Source: Rhizobium sp. (lineage in GTDB: Bacteria > Pseudomonadota > Alphaproteobacteria > Rhizobiales > Rhizobiaceae). Taken from it: 64,000 bases of DNA. Location of the stretch: the NCBI GenBank assembly GCA_002796995.1, contig PEKW01000005.1:1-64000 (forward strand), given 5' to 3'. Position numbers and translations under genes: made by a program. Positions 51,359 through 59,749 of this stretch are shown here, piece after piece. The stretch's first letter is position 1. Each line of letters begins with the position of its first letter. The notes under the pieces were generated by a model. It saw only the letters and a program-made list of their open reading frames with translations, ran no database searches and was not told where the DNA came from.

Positions 51359-52108
51359 TTAGCCGATTTGCGACAGGATTGGAAAGGTCTGCTGGAACCA
51401 AATCGCCATGTCGGCGACGAATCCGAAGATAAAGGCAAGGCCGGTGAGCACCAGCAGGCCGCCCATGATCTTCTCGACCAGGCCGAGATGCCTGCGGAAG
51501 CGGGTGAGGAAGCGCATGAAGGCGCCGGAAAAGGCAGCGGCGATCCAGAACGGCACGGCAAGTCCGAGCGAGTAGACGGCGAGCAGCATGGCGCCCTCGC
51601 CGACCGTGTCGCGCGCTGCGGCGACGCCGAGGATCGCACCGAGCACCGGGCCGATGCAGGGCGTCCAGCCGAAGGCGAAGGCAAGGCCCATGACGTAGGC
51701 GCCCGACAGCGTCGCCGGCTTGCCGCCACCCGAAATGCGCATCTCGCGCGACAAGAGCCCGATGCGGAAGACGCCGAGGAAGTTGAGGCCCATGATGATG
51801 ATGATGACGCCGCCGATCTTGGCCAGCAGGTCGAGATGCTGGCGCAGCAGCGTGCCGATGGTCGAGGCACCGGCGCCGAGCGCGACGAAGACGGTGGCAA
51901 AGCCGAGGGTGAAGGCGAGCGCCGAGAACATCACCGCGCGGCGCGCCTGGCGGTCCTGTGTCGCCACCCCGCCGCCGCGGAACTGGTCGACGGAGATGCC
52001 GGCCATGTAGCAGAGATAGGGCGGCACGAGCGGCAGGACGCAGGGCGACAGGAAGGACAGTGCGCCTGCGAACAGCGCGCTGAGCAGCGAAATCTCGGCA
52101 ATCGACAC
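51359..52108 (-). CDS. ccdA: cytochrome c biogenesis protein CcdA
   Basis: CcdA carries electrons across the inner membrane to periplasmic thiol-disulfide proteins used in cytochrome c maturation. The 249-residue product has six predicted helices and the two redox cysteines in equivalent positions of the repeats: LSPCVLPLVPPYL (helix 1) and GWTPCIGPVLGAIL (helix 4). It starts with GTG at 52108 (SIAEISLLSALFAGALSFLS follows); GGGAGTTTG lies about ten bases upstream. It is a single gene with no thioredoxin partner beside it. Confidence 0.9.
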   Translation of the reverse strand: MSIAEISLLSALFAGALSFLSPCVLPLVPPYLCYMAGISVDQFRGGGVATQDRQARRAVMFSALAFTLGFATVFVALGAGASTIGTLLRQHLDLLAKIGGVIIIIMGLNFLGVFRIGLLSREMRISGGGKPATLSGAYVMGLAFAFGWTPCIGPVLGAILGVAAARDTVGEGAMLLAVYSLGLAVPFWIAAAFSGAFMRFLTRFRRHLGLVEKIMGGLLVLTGLAFIFGFVADMAIWFQQTFPILSQIG

Positions 52109-52231
52109 GAAGCAAACTCCCTTTGCGGCCCGGTGCGGCCTTCCTAGCGCCACCGTCCCCTGCTTGCCAATCACCTTTCCGTTCGCTGCGACAATTGCAC
52201 GCCATCTTGCCCGCCGTCCCGAAAATTTCGG

Positions 52232-52260
52232 TTGACCGGCAAGGGGCACCTGCCTATGTA
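52232..52260 (+). promoter_or_regulatory. promoter of tRNA-Lys
   Basis: TTGACC (52232-52237) and TATGTA (52255-52260) are spaced by exactly 17 bases and lie 37 bases before the mature tRNA. A good sigma-70-type match on the host side of the integration junction, so the element does not disturb tRNA expression. Confidence 0.7.
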
Positions 52261-52296
52261 ACGCTCACTTCCGCGGGGACGCCACGTCCCGCCTGG

Positions 52297-52372
52297 GAGA
52301 GCGTAGCTCAGCCGGTAGAGCAACTGACTTTTAATCAGTAGGTCCAGGGTTCGAATCCCTGCGCTCTCACCA
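52297..52372 (+). tRNA. tRNA-Lys (anticodon UUU)
   Basis: A complete 76-base tRNA with encoded CCA. The acceptor stem is GAGAGCG/CGCTCTC, and the D-arm contains AGCTCAGCCGGTAGAGC. The anticodon arm is ACTGA-CTTTTAA-TCAGT with anticodon TTT, and the T-arm is CAGGGTTCGAATCCCTG. Its 3' half is the attachment site of the element to the right; the gene is left whole. Confidence 0.97.
52327..52372 (+). repeat. attL: 3' half of tRNA-Lys
   Basis: Left copy of the 46-base direct repeat. It runs from the anticodon loop (ACTTTTAATC) to the encoded CCA. The exact identity with 63271-63316 ends right after CCA. Confidence 0.9.
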
Positions 52373-52416
52373 CAAAATCAAGGACTTATCCTGGTTTAAT
52401 TGGTGTGGATGCCGTT

Positions 52417-52438
52417 CCAGAAAGCATATAGTAAGCAA
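52417..52438 (+). repeat. left copy of a 22-base end repeat, possible integrase arm site
   Basis: CCAG-A-AAGCATATAGTAAGC-A-A at 52417-52438 matches 63131-63152 in 20 of 22 positions, in the same orientation, 45 bases inside attL. Paired short repeats just inside both ends are typical arm-type binding sites for tyrosine integrases or their accessory factor. Confidence 0.6.
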
Positions 52439-52463
52439 TCGGTAGGAATTTCAGCCACCGATT

Positions 52464-53069
52464 TTAGAATCGTGAACGGTATCGCCGCAGCAAGCCATCA
52501 AACGCGAAAGCCACGCTGTCTTCGATTCGCTCCCCTTCGGCCTTTAGTCGATCATAGGTCTTCCAGTGCATGCCCTTGGGCTTCGTCGGGAACAGATCGT
52601 CAAAGCTTCCTGTGTCCCCCAACTTGTTCCTGATCCGCGAAGACCGTGCGCAAAGACGCCCTAAGGTATCTTCTCTTTGCGTGGCGTAGCCAAGATTCTG
52701 GCATTTGCGACAACGGAAGTAGATGCCGCCATAGAGCACAAGGCAGCGTCGTTGGCAGCCGGGACAGCACATATAGAGCCGTTCGCCACCGAAAGGCTGG
52801 CCCGCCCTCTGCAACCAGATATGCTCGTTGATCTTCACCCATTCGCCACCGGCCGGCCGCGCTTTGTAATCCAGCTCCAAAGTGGCGCCATGATAGCGGT
52901 ATTCGATCCAGCCTGTTTGCTCCCCTCCGCGCGACCACGACAGTGTGCCACGGTGGCCCGCCTTCAACAGGCCTTTCGCTCGCATATAGCGGATGTCAAT
53001 TCTAAGGCTTGCTTCGCAGGTGTCCCGCCTTGCAACACGCCATCGATTTCCGGAACCAGCACCACCCAT
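52464..53069 (-). CDS. zinc-ribbon hypothetical protein (201 aa)
   Basis: Function unknown. The 201-residue product starts MGGAGSGNRWRVARRDTCEA, with a small beta-rich middle (LSWSRGGEQTGWIEYRYHGA). It has a four-cysteine zinc ribbon: CPGC at 102-105 (after GGERLYMC) and CRKC at 120-123, followed by LGYATQRED and a basic helical end. Proteins with this layout recur in alphaproteobacterial integrated elements as uncharacterised cargo, by my recollection. It is the last gene of the element before attL, 50 bases from the previous gene's stop, and has its own ATG with no clear ribosome site. Confidence 0.7.
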   Translation of the reverse strand: MGGAGSGNRWRVARRDTCEASLRIDIRYMRAKGLLKAGHRGTLSWSRGGEQTGWIEYRYHGATLELDYKARPAGGEWVKINEHIWLQRAGQPFGGERLYMCCPGCQRRCLVLYGGIYFRCRKCQNLGYATQREDTLGRLCARSSRIRNKLGDTGSFDDLFPTKPKGMHWKTYDRLKAEGERIEDSVAFAFDGLLRRYRSRF

Positions 53070-53118
53070 AGAAGCCTCAGATTTTGCCGAAACCTTGTGG
53101 CAAATTATATATCAGGCA

Positions 53119-53793
53119 TCATCGATGTTCCACCGCATAGATGTGGTTCGCGATTGAGTCTATCCAAAGGTACTTTTCCGTGGCCGGCTCGACGCCAGCT
53201 GAAGCTGCCATCGGCGCCGTCAAATCACTTAACTTCTGCAAATCTTCATCCATGGCAGCATGGATCACCCGCCACTTCTGATAGGCCATCTCCGAAGTGT
53301 CCTCGCCGTCGCGGTAGAGCCGCAGTTCTTCGTTTGCGCGGGCGATGCTAAAGCGGTGTTTAACGAGCAGATGGGCCCAAATCGTCCTGGTGTTCGCAAT
53401 CCAACAGATACGCGGCTTTATCATGCAGGAAATCTCAGATCCGACTGAGATCGCCAAATATTTCAGGCCGGCCGTTTTGATAAGAGGCGGCACTTCACGC
53501 GCTGCGCCCACGAGATTAAAACTACACGCCAAATCAAAAACTCGCTGATGCGCATCCCGATTTTGGGTCAGAATTTTTGGCCCTAGGTGGTGCTCTTGGG
53601 CACTGTAGTTGGCCAATGAGTCATCATCAGACTCTGAGACAGCCAGTTTGGCATAGTCTCGCACTCGTTTTCTGGTCAAGAGTTGGCGCAATCGCATCGA
53701 AGTAGCGACCCTCTCTTGATAGTGAGAAGCGACTTCAGCCCAATTGATGCGCTCGATTACTTCCATAGGACTCCCCCAGTTGTTCTCGATCAC
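53119..53793 (-). CDS. uncharacterised 224-residue protein translationally coupled to hsdR
   Basis: I cannot name this family with certainty. The GTG at 53793 overlaps the hsdR stop (GTGA), as in the other joins of this operon; an ATG at 53766 is an alternative. The product is soluble and mostly helical. It has an unusually sequence-rich centre (VGSEISCMIKPRICWIANTR, TIWAHLLVKHRFSIARANEE) and LRLYRDGEDTSEMAYQKWRV, and ends with a small conserved-looking tail (YLWIDSIANHIYAVEHR). No transmembrane segment, nuclease motif or NTP site is visible. Position as the fifth gene of the restriction operon implies a role with HsdR or in its control. Confidence 0.75.
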   Translation of the reverse strand: MIENNWGSPMEVIERINWAEVASHYQERVATSMRLRQLLTRKRVRDYAKLAVSESDDDSLANYSAQEHHLGPKILTQNRDAHQRVFDLACSFNLVGAAREVPPLIKTAGLKYLAISVGSEISCMIKPRICWIANTRTIWAHLLVKHRFSIARANEELRLYRDGEDTSEMAYQKWRVIHAAMDEDLQKLSDLTAPMAASAGVEPATEKYLWIDSIANHIYAVEHR

Positions 53794-56129
53794 CCCGCAT
53801 ACAGCGCCGCCTGCATCCGTTTGTAAGCATCCTTGATCACGGCAAGATCCCCCAACTTGGCGCGGCCCTCGGCAACGCTGCCATAGCGGGCTATCAGGTA
53901 TTGCCCAAGCTTCTTGGTCCCAAGCTCCCGCTCGCCGTTGACGACATAGGCCCTCAGGATCGCCACCAGAAGCGATTGAAGCTCGCCGTTGAATTCGCTC
54001 AGTCCCTTTGCTTCCGTAACTGTCGCGCGCGTTGCGCGTGTCACGGGCGGGTTTGTGAAGAGGATATAGGCCAGCACATCGAAGAGGTCGGAATCCTTCG
54101 CGTCGATAAGTTGGCGCATATCGTCCAGGCGCTCTTCGTCATAGCCCCGGTCCAGGAGCTGCCCCAGAAATGCTTCGCGATTGTCGGGATCGCTCCAGGC
54201 GGCGCGCAGGGCGTCTTCGTCGGGGATCATCTGCGACAGGTCACCGAAAAGGCGTTTCAGGAATTCCACGCCCGAAATCGGCCGACCTTCGGAACTCCAG
54301 TAACTGGTCGTAGCGATGTAGCGGATCGATCGCTCCTTGCCGTCGGCGAGCTTCACCACGATCTTGGCCGGCAGCGCGTCTTCGCCTTCACCTTCTCCCG
54401 GTTCGTCCTCGCCGCCGAAGGGTGGTGGATCGGGTTCACCCATTCCGCCGGAGGCAGGTCGCGGCACCGGTTTGACCGGCTCTTCGGGCGGGCCATCCCA
54501 GGCGGGATCGTGGAAGTTCTCATAGGCCTTCACAAAGTCCCAGATTGTGAAGAAGTCCTTGCCTTCATAGGTGCGCGTGCCGCGTCCGATGATCTGCTTG
54601 AATTCGATCATCGACTTGATCGGGCGCATCAACACGATGTGACGGACATTGCGCGCATCGACGCCCGTCGAAAGCTTTTGCGAAGTCGTGAGGATTGTGG
54701 GGATCGTCTTGTCGTTGTCCTGGAAGTCGCGAAGGTGTTGGTCACCAACCGCCCCGTCTTCCGCCGTGACACGGTGGCAATAGTTCGGGTTCGTGCTCGT
54801 CTTCAATTGGTTGATCAGATCCCGCACCAGCGCCGCATGCGCCTGGGTGGCGCAGAAGACCAGCGTTTTCTGCTTCTGATCGATCTGGTCCATGAACTCT
54901 TTGACGCGGCTTTTCTCCCGTTCCTCGATCACGATCTTGGTGTTGAAATCGTTTTCGGTAAAGCGTGTCCCTTCCTCGATCTCGCCGCTCACCAGCTCGT
55001 CGGAACCGTCATAGACATATTCGTCGATGGTGCTGGCCATCTGGCGAACCTTGAAGGGGGTCAGGAAGCCGTCTTCGATGCCGTCCTTCAGAGCATAGGT
55101 GTAAACGGGTTCGCCGAAATAGGCGTAAGTGTCGGCGTTGTGCTTGCGCTTCGGCGTCGCCGTCAAACCGAGTTGCACGGCAGGCTCAAAGTATTCGAGA
55201 ACCGCGCGCCATTCGCTTTCGTCCTTCGCGCCGCCCCGGTGGCATTCGTCGATCACGATGAAGTCGAAGAAGTCCTTGGGATACTGCGTATAGACCGGCT
55301 CGCCCTCGCCGGTCATGAAGGTCTGGAAGATGGTGAAGAACAAGCTGGCATTCTTCGGCACCTTCCCCTTGTTCTTCGCGATCGTGCCCGGATCGATCCG
55401 GGTCACGGCATCATTCGGGAAGGCTGAGAAGGCGTTATAGGCCTGATCTGCTAGGATGTTGCGATCGGCAAGGAAGAGGATTCGCGGACGGCGCACCGGC
55501 TCGCGTGACAGGTTCCACTTGGACTGAAAGAGCTTCCAGGCGATCTGGAAGGCGATCGAGGTCTTGCCGGTACCCGTTGCGAGCGTCAGTAGGATGCGCC
55601 GGTCACCCTCGGCGATGGCATCCAGCGCCGCCGTGATGGCTCGGTGCTGATAATAGCGCAGCTCCCATTTGCCGCCATCCGTCTCAAAATCAATTTCGCC
55701 GAAGCGGTCGCGCCATGAGTTGGGGCGCGAGAAGGTCAGATCCCAAAGCTGATCCGGCGTCGGGAAGGGCAAGGCAAGGTCGCCCTCCTTCCCCGTCGTC
55801 ATGTCCACCTGATACCAGTTCAGCCCGTTCGAAGCGTAGGCGAAACGCGCGGCGAGCCTTCCGGCATAATCCTTCGCTTGCCCTACGCCGTTGCGGTGGC
55901 TCACAGAGGCTTTCTTGGCCTCCAGCACCGCAAGCTTATGGCCCTTGTAGATCAGCACGTAATCACACGACAGAGACTTGCCGCGCCGGCCTCCTGACAT
56001 GATGCGGCCTGGGCAGATGACTTCGCGACGCACCTTCGAGCCGTCCAACACACCCCATCCCGCCGCAGTCAGAATCGGATCAATGCGATCAGCGCGGGTG
56101 TCAGCCTCGGTTTCGTCGTGTGGGATCAT
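53790..56129 (-). CDS. hsdR: type I restriction enzyme, R (endonuclease/translocase) subunit
   Basis: HsdR translocates DNA towards the bound HsdMS complex and cuts at a distance. The 779-residue product has the N-terminal PD-(D/E)xK nuclease with Asp56, Glu70 and Lys72 (LAVLEAKKA) and the QxxxY motif QAKDY at 84-88. The SF2 translocase has Walker A ATGTGKT (184-190), DECH (IVIDECHRGG), LGLTATPKRK, and IIGRGTRTYEGKDFFTIWDF. An acidic, Pro/Gly-rich linker (around 580-610) separates the C-terminal helical domain that contacts HsdM. Start ATG overlaps the CBS-HEPN gene's stop by 4 bases. All catalytic residues look intact. Confidence 0.95.
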   Translation of the reverse strand: MIPHDETEADTRADRIDPILTAAGWGVLDGSKVRREVICPGRIMSGGRRGKSLSCDYVLIYKGHKLAVLEAKKASVSHRNGVGQAKDYAGRLAARFAYASNGLNWYQVDMTTGKEGDLALPFPTPDQLWDLTFSRPNSWRDRFGEIDFETDGGKWELRYYQHRAITAALDAIAEGDRRILLTLATGTGKTSIAFQIAWKLFQSKWNLSREPVRRPRILFLADRNILADQAYNAFSAFPNDAVTRIDPGTIAKNKGKVPKNASLFFTIFQTFMTGEGEPVYTQYPKDFFDFIVIDECHRGGAKDESEWRAVLEYFEPAVQLGLTATPKRKHNADTYAYFGEPVYTYALKDGIEDGFLTPFKVRQMASTIDEYVYDGSDELVSGEIEEGTRFTENDFNTKIVIEEREKSRVKEFMDQIDQKQKTLVFCATQAHAALVRDLINQLKTSTNPNYCHRVTAEDGAVGDQHLRDFQDNDKTIPTILTTSQKLSTGVDARNVRHIVLMRPIKSMIEFKQIIGRGTRTYEGKDFFTIWDFVKAYENFHDPAWDGPPEEPVKPVPRPASGGMGEPDPPPFGGEDEPGEGEGEDALPAKIVVKLADGKERSIRYIATTSYWSSEGRPISGVEFLKRLFGDLSQMIPDEDALRAAWSDPDNREAFLGQLLDRGYDEERLDDMRQLIDAKDSDLFDVLAYILFTNPPVTRATRATVTEAKGLSEFNGELQSLLVAILRAYVVNGERELGTKKLGQYLIARYGSVAEGRAKLGDLAVIKDAYKRMQAALYAG

Positions 56130-56965
56130 GCAATGCCGGGTTCGCTAGGAGCTTCGGTTGCATAGGCTATCAGTTCTTCCTTCAGTTGATAGATGGTACG
56201 AACGATCCTGCAAACTTTTTTAGCTTCCTCGGGAGTATCGGCATAGCCATTTGCATGGGCGATCTGATCCCTGAGCTTTCGGATTTCGCCAAGCGACTCC
56301 TTTGCCTGCAGTTTTGTACCAGAAAGGAGGCCGGCTTTTCGGATCAGGTCAGCCTTGTCACTAAACTGAGTGAAGCTGAGTTCACTTATGAAGCCGTCCA
56401 GCTTTTTCGCTTTGTGGATTTCATCGTGTAGCTTCTGTTGGCGCCCTTCCGACAGACACTGTAGCCACAGCCGCGCCTCGGGCCACTTTCGTTGAATTGC
56501 CATGGCCATGGCCATTTCCAGGCTGGTGATGAGGGAGAATAGCGCGGCGCGCACTGGCAGTTGCTGAATGTCCGAAAGGCTGATCAACCCGGCAACCCCG
56601 CTGCCGGAAACCACAAGCTTAGTGGCGAATTGATCTGCGGATGTTACAAAATCGAAGATGCCGGCATTGGCACCGATGACGATCTCCTCCGACAGTCGGA
56701 TAAAGTCCTCAGCAATCATCTCGTTTGGTGCCTCGCGCTGAAACCACCGCTCAGCATCATAGAGGCCGATCACCAGCTCCCGGTTATCGACCACCGGCAG
56801 GAAGCTGAATCTGTTCTCATTCCTGGCGTTGACCTCCGATGCCGTGTCGTTGACACGGCAAACTTGGAAGTCTTTCTTCGGAACCATGATCAGATTGACT
56901 GTGAGACTAGCCTGAACACGATGAAGCTTCTCCAAGCTACCATCATGATTGCTCGCCCAACTCAT
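56126..56965 (-). CDS. CBS-pair protein with C-terminal HEPN-like domain, inside the hsd operon
   Basis: A 279-residue soluble protein with two parts. Residues ~20-140 form a tandem CBS-domain pair: SFLPVVDNRELVIGLYDAER in the first repeat and VTSADQFATKLVVSGSGVAG with LISLSDIQQL in the second. Such pairs usually bind adenosyl nucleotides. Residues ~140-270 are all helical and contain EIRKLRDQIAHANGYA, in which Arg232 and His237 form an Rx4H motif, the ribonuclease signature of HEPN domains. The gene starts within the hsdS stop (ATGA) and ends within the hsdR start (ATGA). By analogy with PrrC and RloC, HEPN-type nucleases tied to type I restriction loci, it may be a toxic effector released when restriction is disabled. 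Catalysis and ligand are inferred. Confidence 0.75.
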   Translation of the reverse strand: MSWASNHDGSLEKLHRVQASLTVNLIMVPKKDFQVCRVNDTASEVNARNENRFSFLPVVDNRELVIGLYDAERWFQREAPNEMIAEDFIRLSEEIVIGANAGIFDFVTSADQFATKLVVSGSGVAGLISLSDIQQLPVRAALFSLITSLEMAMAMAIQRKWPEARLWLQCLSEGRQQKLHDEIHKAKKLDGFISELSFTQFSDKADLIRKAGLLSGTKLQAKESLGEIRKLRDQIAHANGYADTPEEAKKVCRIVRTIYQLKEELIAYATEAPSEPGIA

Positions 56966-58149
56966 GTCAGCTGGCCCGCAAACGCCTTCTGGAGAATGGA
57001 CTGCCGGAGCTCGGTGAGATCCTGAAGCATCAGCTGGTAACGCATTTTAAGTACGGCTGCTGTCTCTGTCATTCCGAAGATCTCGGATGCGATTTTCTCC
57101 TGCAGACGACGTTCTGGAACCGGAGTTGGAAAGGCTCGTAGCTTCCCAAGTCCGATAAACGGCTGGGCACCTCCGTTTGTTGCTTCCGCGACATATTTTT
57201 CTGCGGCTGCAGACTGGAGGTAAAACAACAGGAAATCCATGTTCATCTTGTCCGTCGCTTTGATCAGGCCAACGTTCTTGATGCTGAAGACGTCTTCGGA
57301 GTCTACGAGGCATGACATGCCTCTGTTAGCTCCAATCATCGAGATCAAGATGTCGCCTTTGGCAACATTCGATCGCTTGTGGATCGCCAGATGGTCAGAT
57401 CGGCTGATTAGTTTGACATTTTCTAAATTTAGCCCTTCTGGCCTGATGTTTTTCTGTGTAACTAACGGCACGCCATTTTTCACATAATTAGGTGTATTGT
57501 GGGTTCCATCTCGCACATCACAGATTTCACTTAGTGGCACCGTTGGAAACTCTTCCGAGTTGATCCGCATGGTTGTCATGTGTTGAAACAAATCCCGCGC
57601 ATTCTGCAAATTGGCTTCGGCATTGGCGCGGGCGCGGTCTAACCCCTCGAAGGCTTCGTCAAGGATGGCGACAATCTGTTGCTGTTCTTTCAGCGGCGGT
57701 AGGGGAAACTCAACAACTTCTGCAAGGCCAATATTCAAATTTCGAACTGTGGAGCCCGCTGCTAATCGGTCAAACTGATCGTAGACCACTCGCGAACTCA
57801 GTACATAGTAAAGAAAATCTTGATCAACCCGATTGTAATCTGGGTCGAGAACAAGCCAGCCGTCGTGAATGCAGCCACTTGTTCGAAGAATATACGGTCG
57901 TCCGAAGCTCATCGAATTAGAAAGCAAAAATGAACCAGGCTCAACAAAGCGTGACCGAGCCGCGCCTTCCGGCCTAATTTTTTCTTGCGTTTGATCAATG
58001 TATCTACCGCCCCGCTCTGTATCGCCGATCTTGATCCAATTGATGCCGTTCTCATCGTTGGTAATATATTGACTGATGGGCCTTGGTGAACCTCCACGCG
58101 CTATCGTGCAAAGCTCACCCAACCTTATGTATTGCCAGCCACTCTTCAC
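56962..58149 (-). CDS. hsdS: type I restriction enzyme, S (specificity) subunit
   Basis: HsdS chooses the bipartite DNA target for both methylation and cleavage. The 395-residue product has two target-recognition domains, each followed by a conserved helix: LPPLKEQQQIVAILDEAFEG with LDRARANAEANLQNARDLFQ ends the first half. PVPERRLQEKIASEIFG with LQDLTELRQSILQKAFAGQL ends the second. It starts with GTG at 58149 inside the hsdM stop (GTGA). The recognition domains are more A+T-rich than the rest of the operon, as expected for swappable specificity modules. Confidence 0.93.
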   Translation of the reverse strand: MKSGWQYIRLGELCTIARGGSPRPISQYITNDENGINWIKIGDTERGGRYIDQTQEKIRPEGAARSRFVEPGSFLLSNSMSFGRPYILRTSGCIHDGWLVLDPDYNRVDQDFLYYVLSSRVVYDQFDRLAAGSTVRNLNIGLAEVVEFPLPPLKEQQQIVAILDEAFEGLDRARANAEANLQNARDLFQHMTTMRINSEEFPTVPLSEICDVRDGTHNTPNYVKNGVPLVTQKNIRPEGLNLENVKLISRSDHLAIHKRSNVAKGDILISMIGANRGMSCLVDSEDVFSIKNVGLIKATDKMNMDFLLFYLQSAAAEKYVAEATNGGAQPFIGLGKLRAFPTPVPERRLQEKIASEIFGMTETAAVLKMRYQLMLQDLTELRQSILQKAFAGQLT

Positions 58150-59594
58150 AGTAGTCTCCGGATGTTTTCCAGAATGTCCGCTGTTTCAGCATCACGCGCC
58201 AACATATCGGCGATAATGTCTTCCGGACTGCGCAAGGCTTCCCTTTCCGGTGAGTAGGGATTCTTCGCCGAAAGGTCAAAGGTCGTGGCGTCCAAATCAC
58301 CGCGTTTCACCATCCAGCTTTTCGGGCTGTCGGCGAACGTCCGTTGTAACTCTACAAATTCCTTCAGATCGTCGTCGTTAAGCGGATTGGTCTTGCCCAT
58401 GCTGCGGCCTGGATCTAGCTGATAGAACCAGGTCTGTCGTGTCGCCTCGCCCTTTTCGAAGAAGAGGACGACGGTTTTGACTCCAGCGCCCTGAAACGTG
58501 CCCTGGGGGCAATCTAGCACTGTATGCAGTTTGCAGGCCTCCAGCAGCTCCTTCCGCAGAGCCACGCTCGCGTTATCGGTATTCGACAGGAACGTATTCT
58601 TGATGACGACGGCGCCGCGCCCGCCAGCCTTCAGCTTGCGAATGAAGTGCTGCAGGAAGAGGTAGGCGGTCTCGCCCGTACGGATCGGAAAATTTTGCTG
58701 AACCTCGCGGCGCTCACCACCGCCAAAAGGCGGATTGGCAAGGATCACGTTATGCCGGTCCTTCTCCTGGATATCCATCGCGTTTTCATTCAGCGTGTTG
58801 GAATGGATCAGGTTGGGCGCCTCGATCCCGTGCAGGATCATGTTCATGATGCCGATGATATAGGCGAGGCCCTTCTTCTCCTGCCCGTAGAAGGTCTTTG
58901 TCTGCAGCGTCTCGTAGTCTGTTCCGGACAGTTCCTTGCGCCGCAAATAGTCATAGGCTTCGCAAAGGAAGCCGGCGGAGCCGACGGCACCGTCATAGAT
59001 CGTCTCGCCGACCTTCGGCTGCACCACTTCGATCATCGCGCGAATCAGGGGACGCGGCGTGTAGTACTCGCCACCATTACGCCCGGCATTACCCATGCGC
59101 CGGATGCGGCTTTCATAAAGCTGCGACAGTTCGTGGCGCTGCGCCTGCGTGCCGAAGGATAGCCCGTCAATGGTTTCCAGCACATCGCGCAGGATATAGC
59201 CGGACCGGAACTTGGAGCGCAGTTCGGTGAAGATCTCGCCGATCTTGTATTGCAGGGTCTGCGGCCCGGTGGCCGATTGCCGGAACTTGGCAAGATAGGG
59301 AAACAATTCGCCGTCAACGAACTTAATCAGGTCATCGCCGATCAGCGCGGCATTGTGATCAATTTCGCCATTCTTCTTAGGTGCCGCCCATTTGTCCCAG
59401 CAGAACTCCCCGGTGATGATCGGCGTATAATCCTCGCCATCCAGTTCGGCCCGGTCGCGCCGCTCGTTCTCCAGGTCGTGCAGATATTTGAGAAACAGAA
59501 CCCAGGAGGTCTGTTCAACATAATCCAGCTCGTTGGCCACGCCTTCTTCGGCGCGGAGGTCTCTTTCGATCTGATTGAATGCGTTGTCGTACAT
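58146..59594 (-). CDS. hsdM: type I restriction enzyme, M (N6-adenine methyltransferase) subunit
   Basis: HsdM methylates adenine in the HsdS target and is part of the restriction complex. The 482-residue product has the helical N-terminal domain (FNQIERDLRAEEGVANELDY; LFLKYLHDLENERRD), the SAM-binding motif I as DGAVGSAGFLCEAYDYL (201-217), and the catalytic NPPF at 287-290. RNGGEYYTPRPLIRAMIEVV matches the family. The ATG at 59594 is preferred; a TTG eight codons earlier is in frame. It is the first gene of a five-gene operon in which every junction is a four-base overlap. Confidence 0.95.
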   Translation of the reverse strand: MYDNAFNQIERDLRAEEGVANELDYVEQTSWVLFLKYLHDLENERRDRAELDGEDYTPIITGEFCWDKWAAPKKNGEIDHNAALIGDDLIKFVDGELFPYLAKFRQSATGPQTLQYKIGEIFTELRSKFRSGYILRDVLETIDGLSFGTQAQRHELSQLYESRIRRMGNAGRNGGEYYTPRPLIRAMIEVVQPKVGETIYDGAVGSAGFLCEAYDYLRRKELSGTDYETLQTKTFYGQEKKGLAYIIGIMNMILHGIEAPNLIHSNTLNENAMDIQEKDRHNVILANPPFGGGERREVQQNFPIRTGETAYLFLQHFIRKLKAGGRGAVVIKNTFLSNTDNASVALRKELLEACKLHTVLDCPQGTFQGAGVKTVVLFFEKGEATRQTWFYQLDPGRSMGKTNPLNDDDLKEFVELQRTFADSPKSWMVKRGDLDATTFDLSAKNPYSPEREALRSPEDIIADMLARDAETADILENIRRLL

Positions 59595-59749
59595 GAATTG
59601 CCGATCACAAGGGCCCAAACGGGGCTATTCTAGAATGGGTAAATGCCGGAGCTGAAAAGCGGAATCGCGCCGGCGGTGGCGCGACTTTAGATTTGCGTGG
59701 GCGGGGAGGCAAACCCTATCAGGGGTAGTGTCCCATCGGTGTCATGCGA

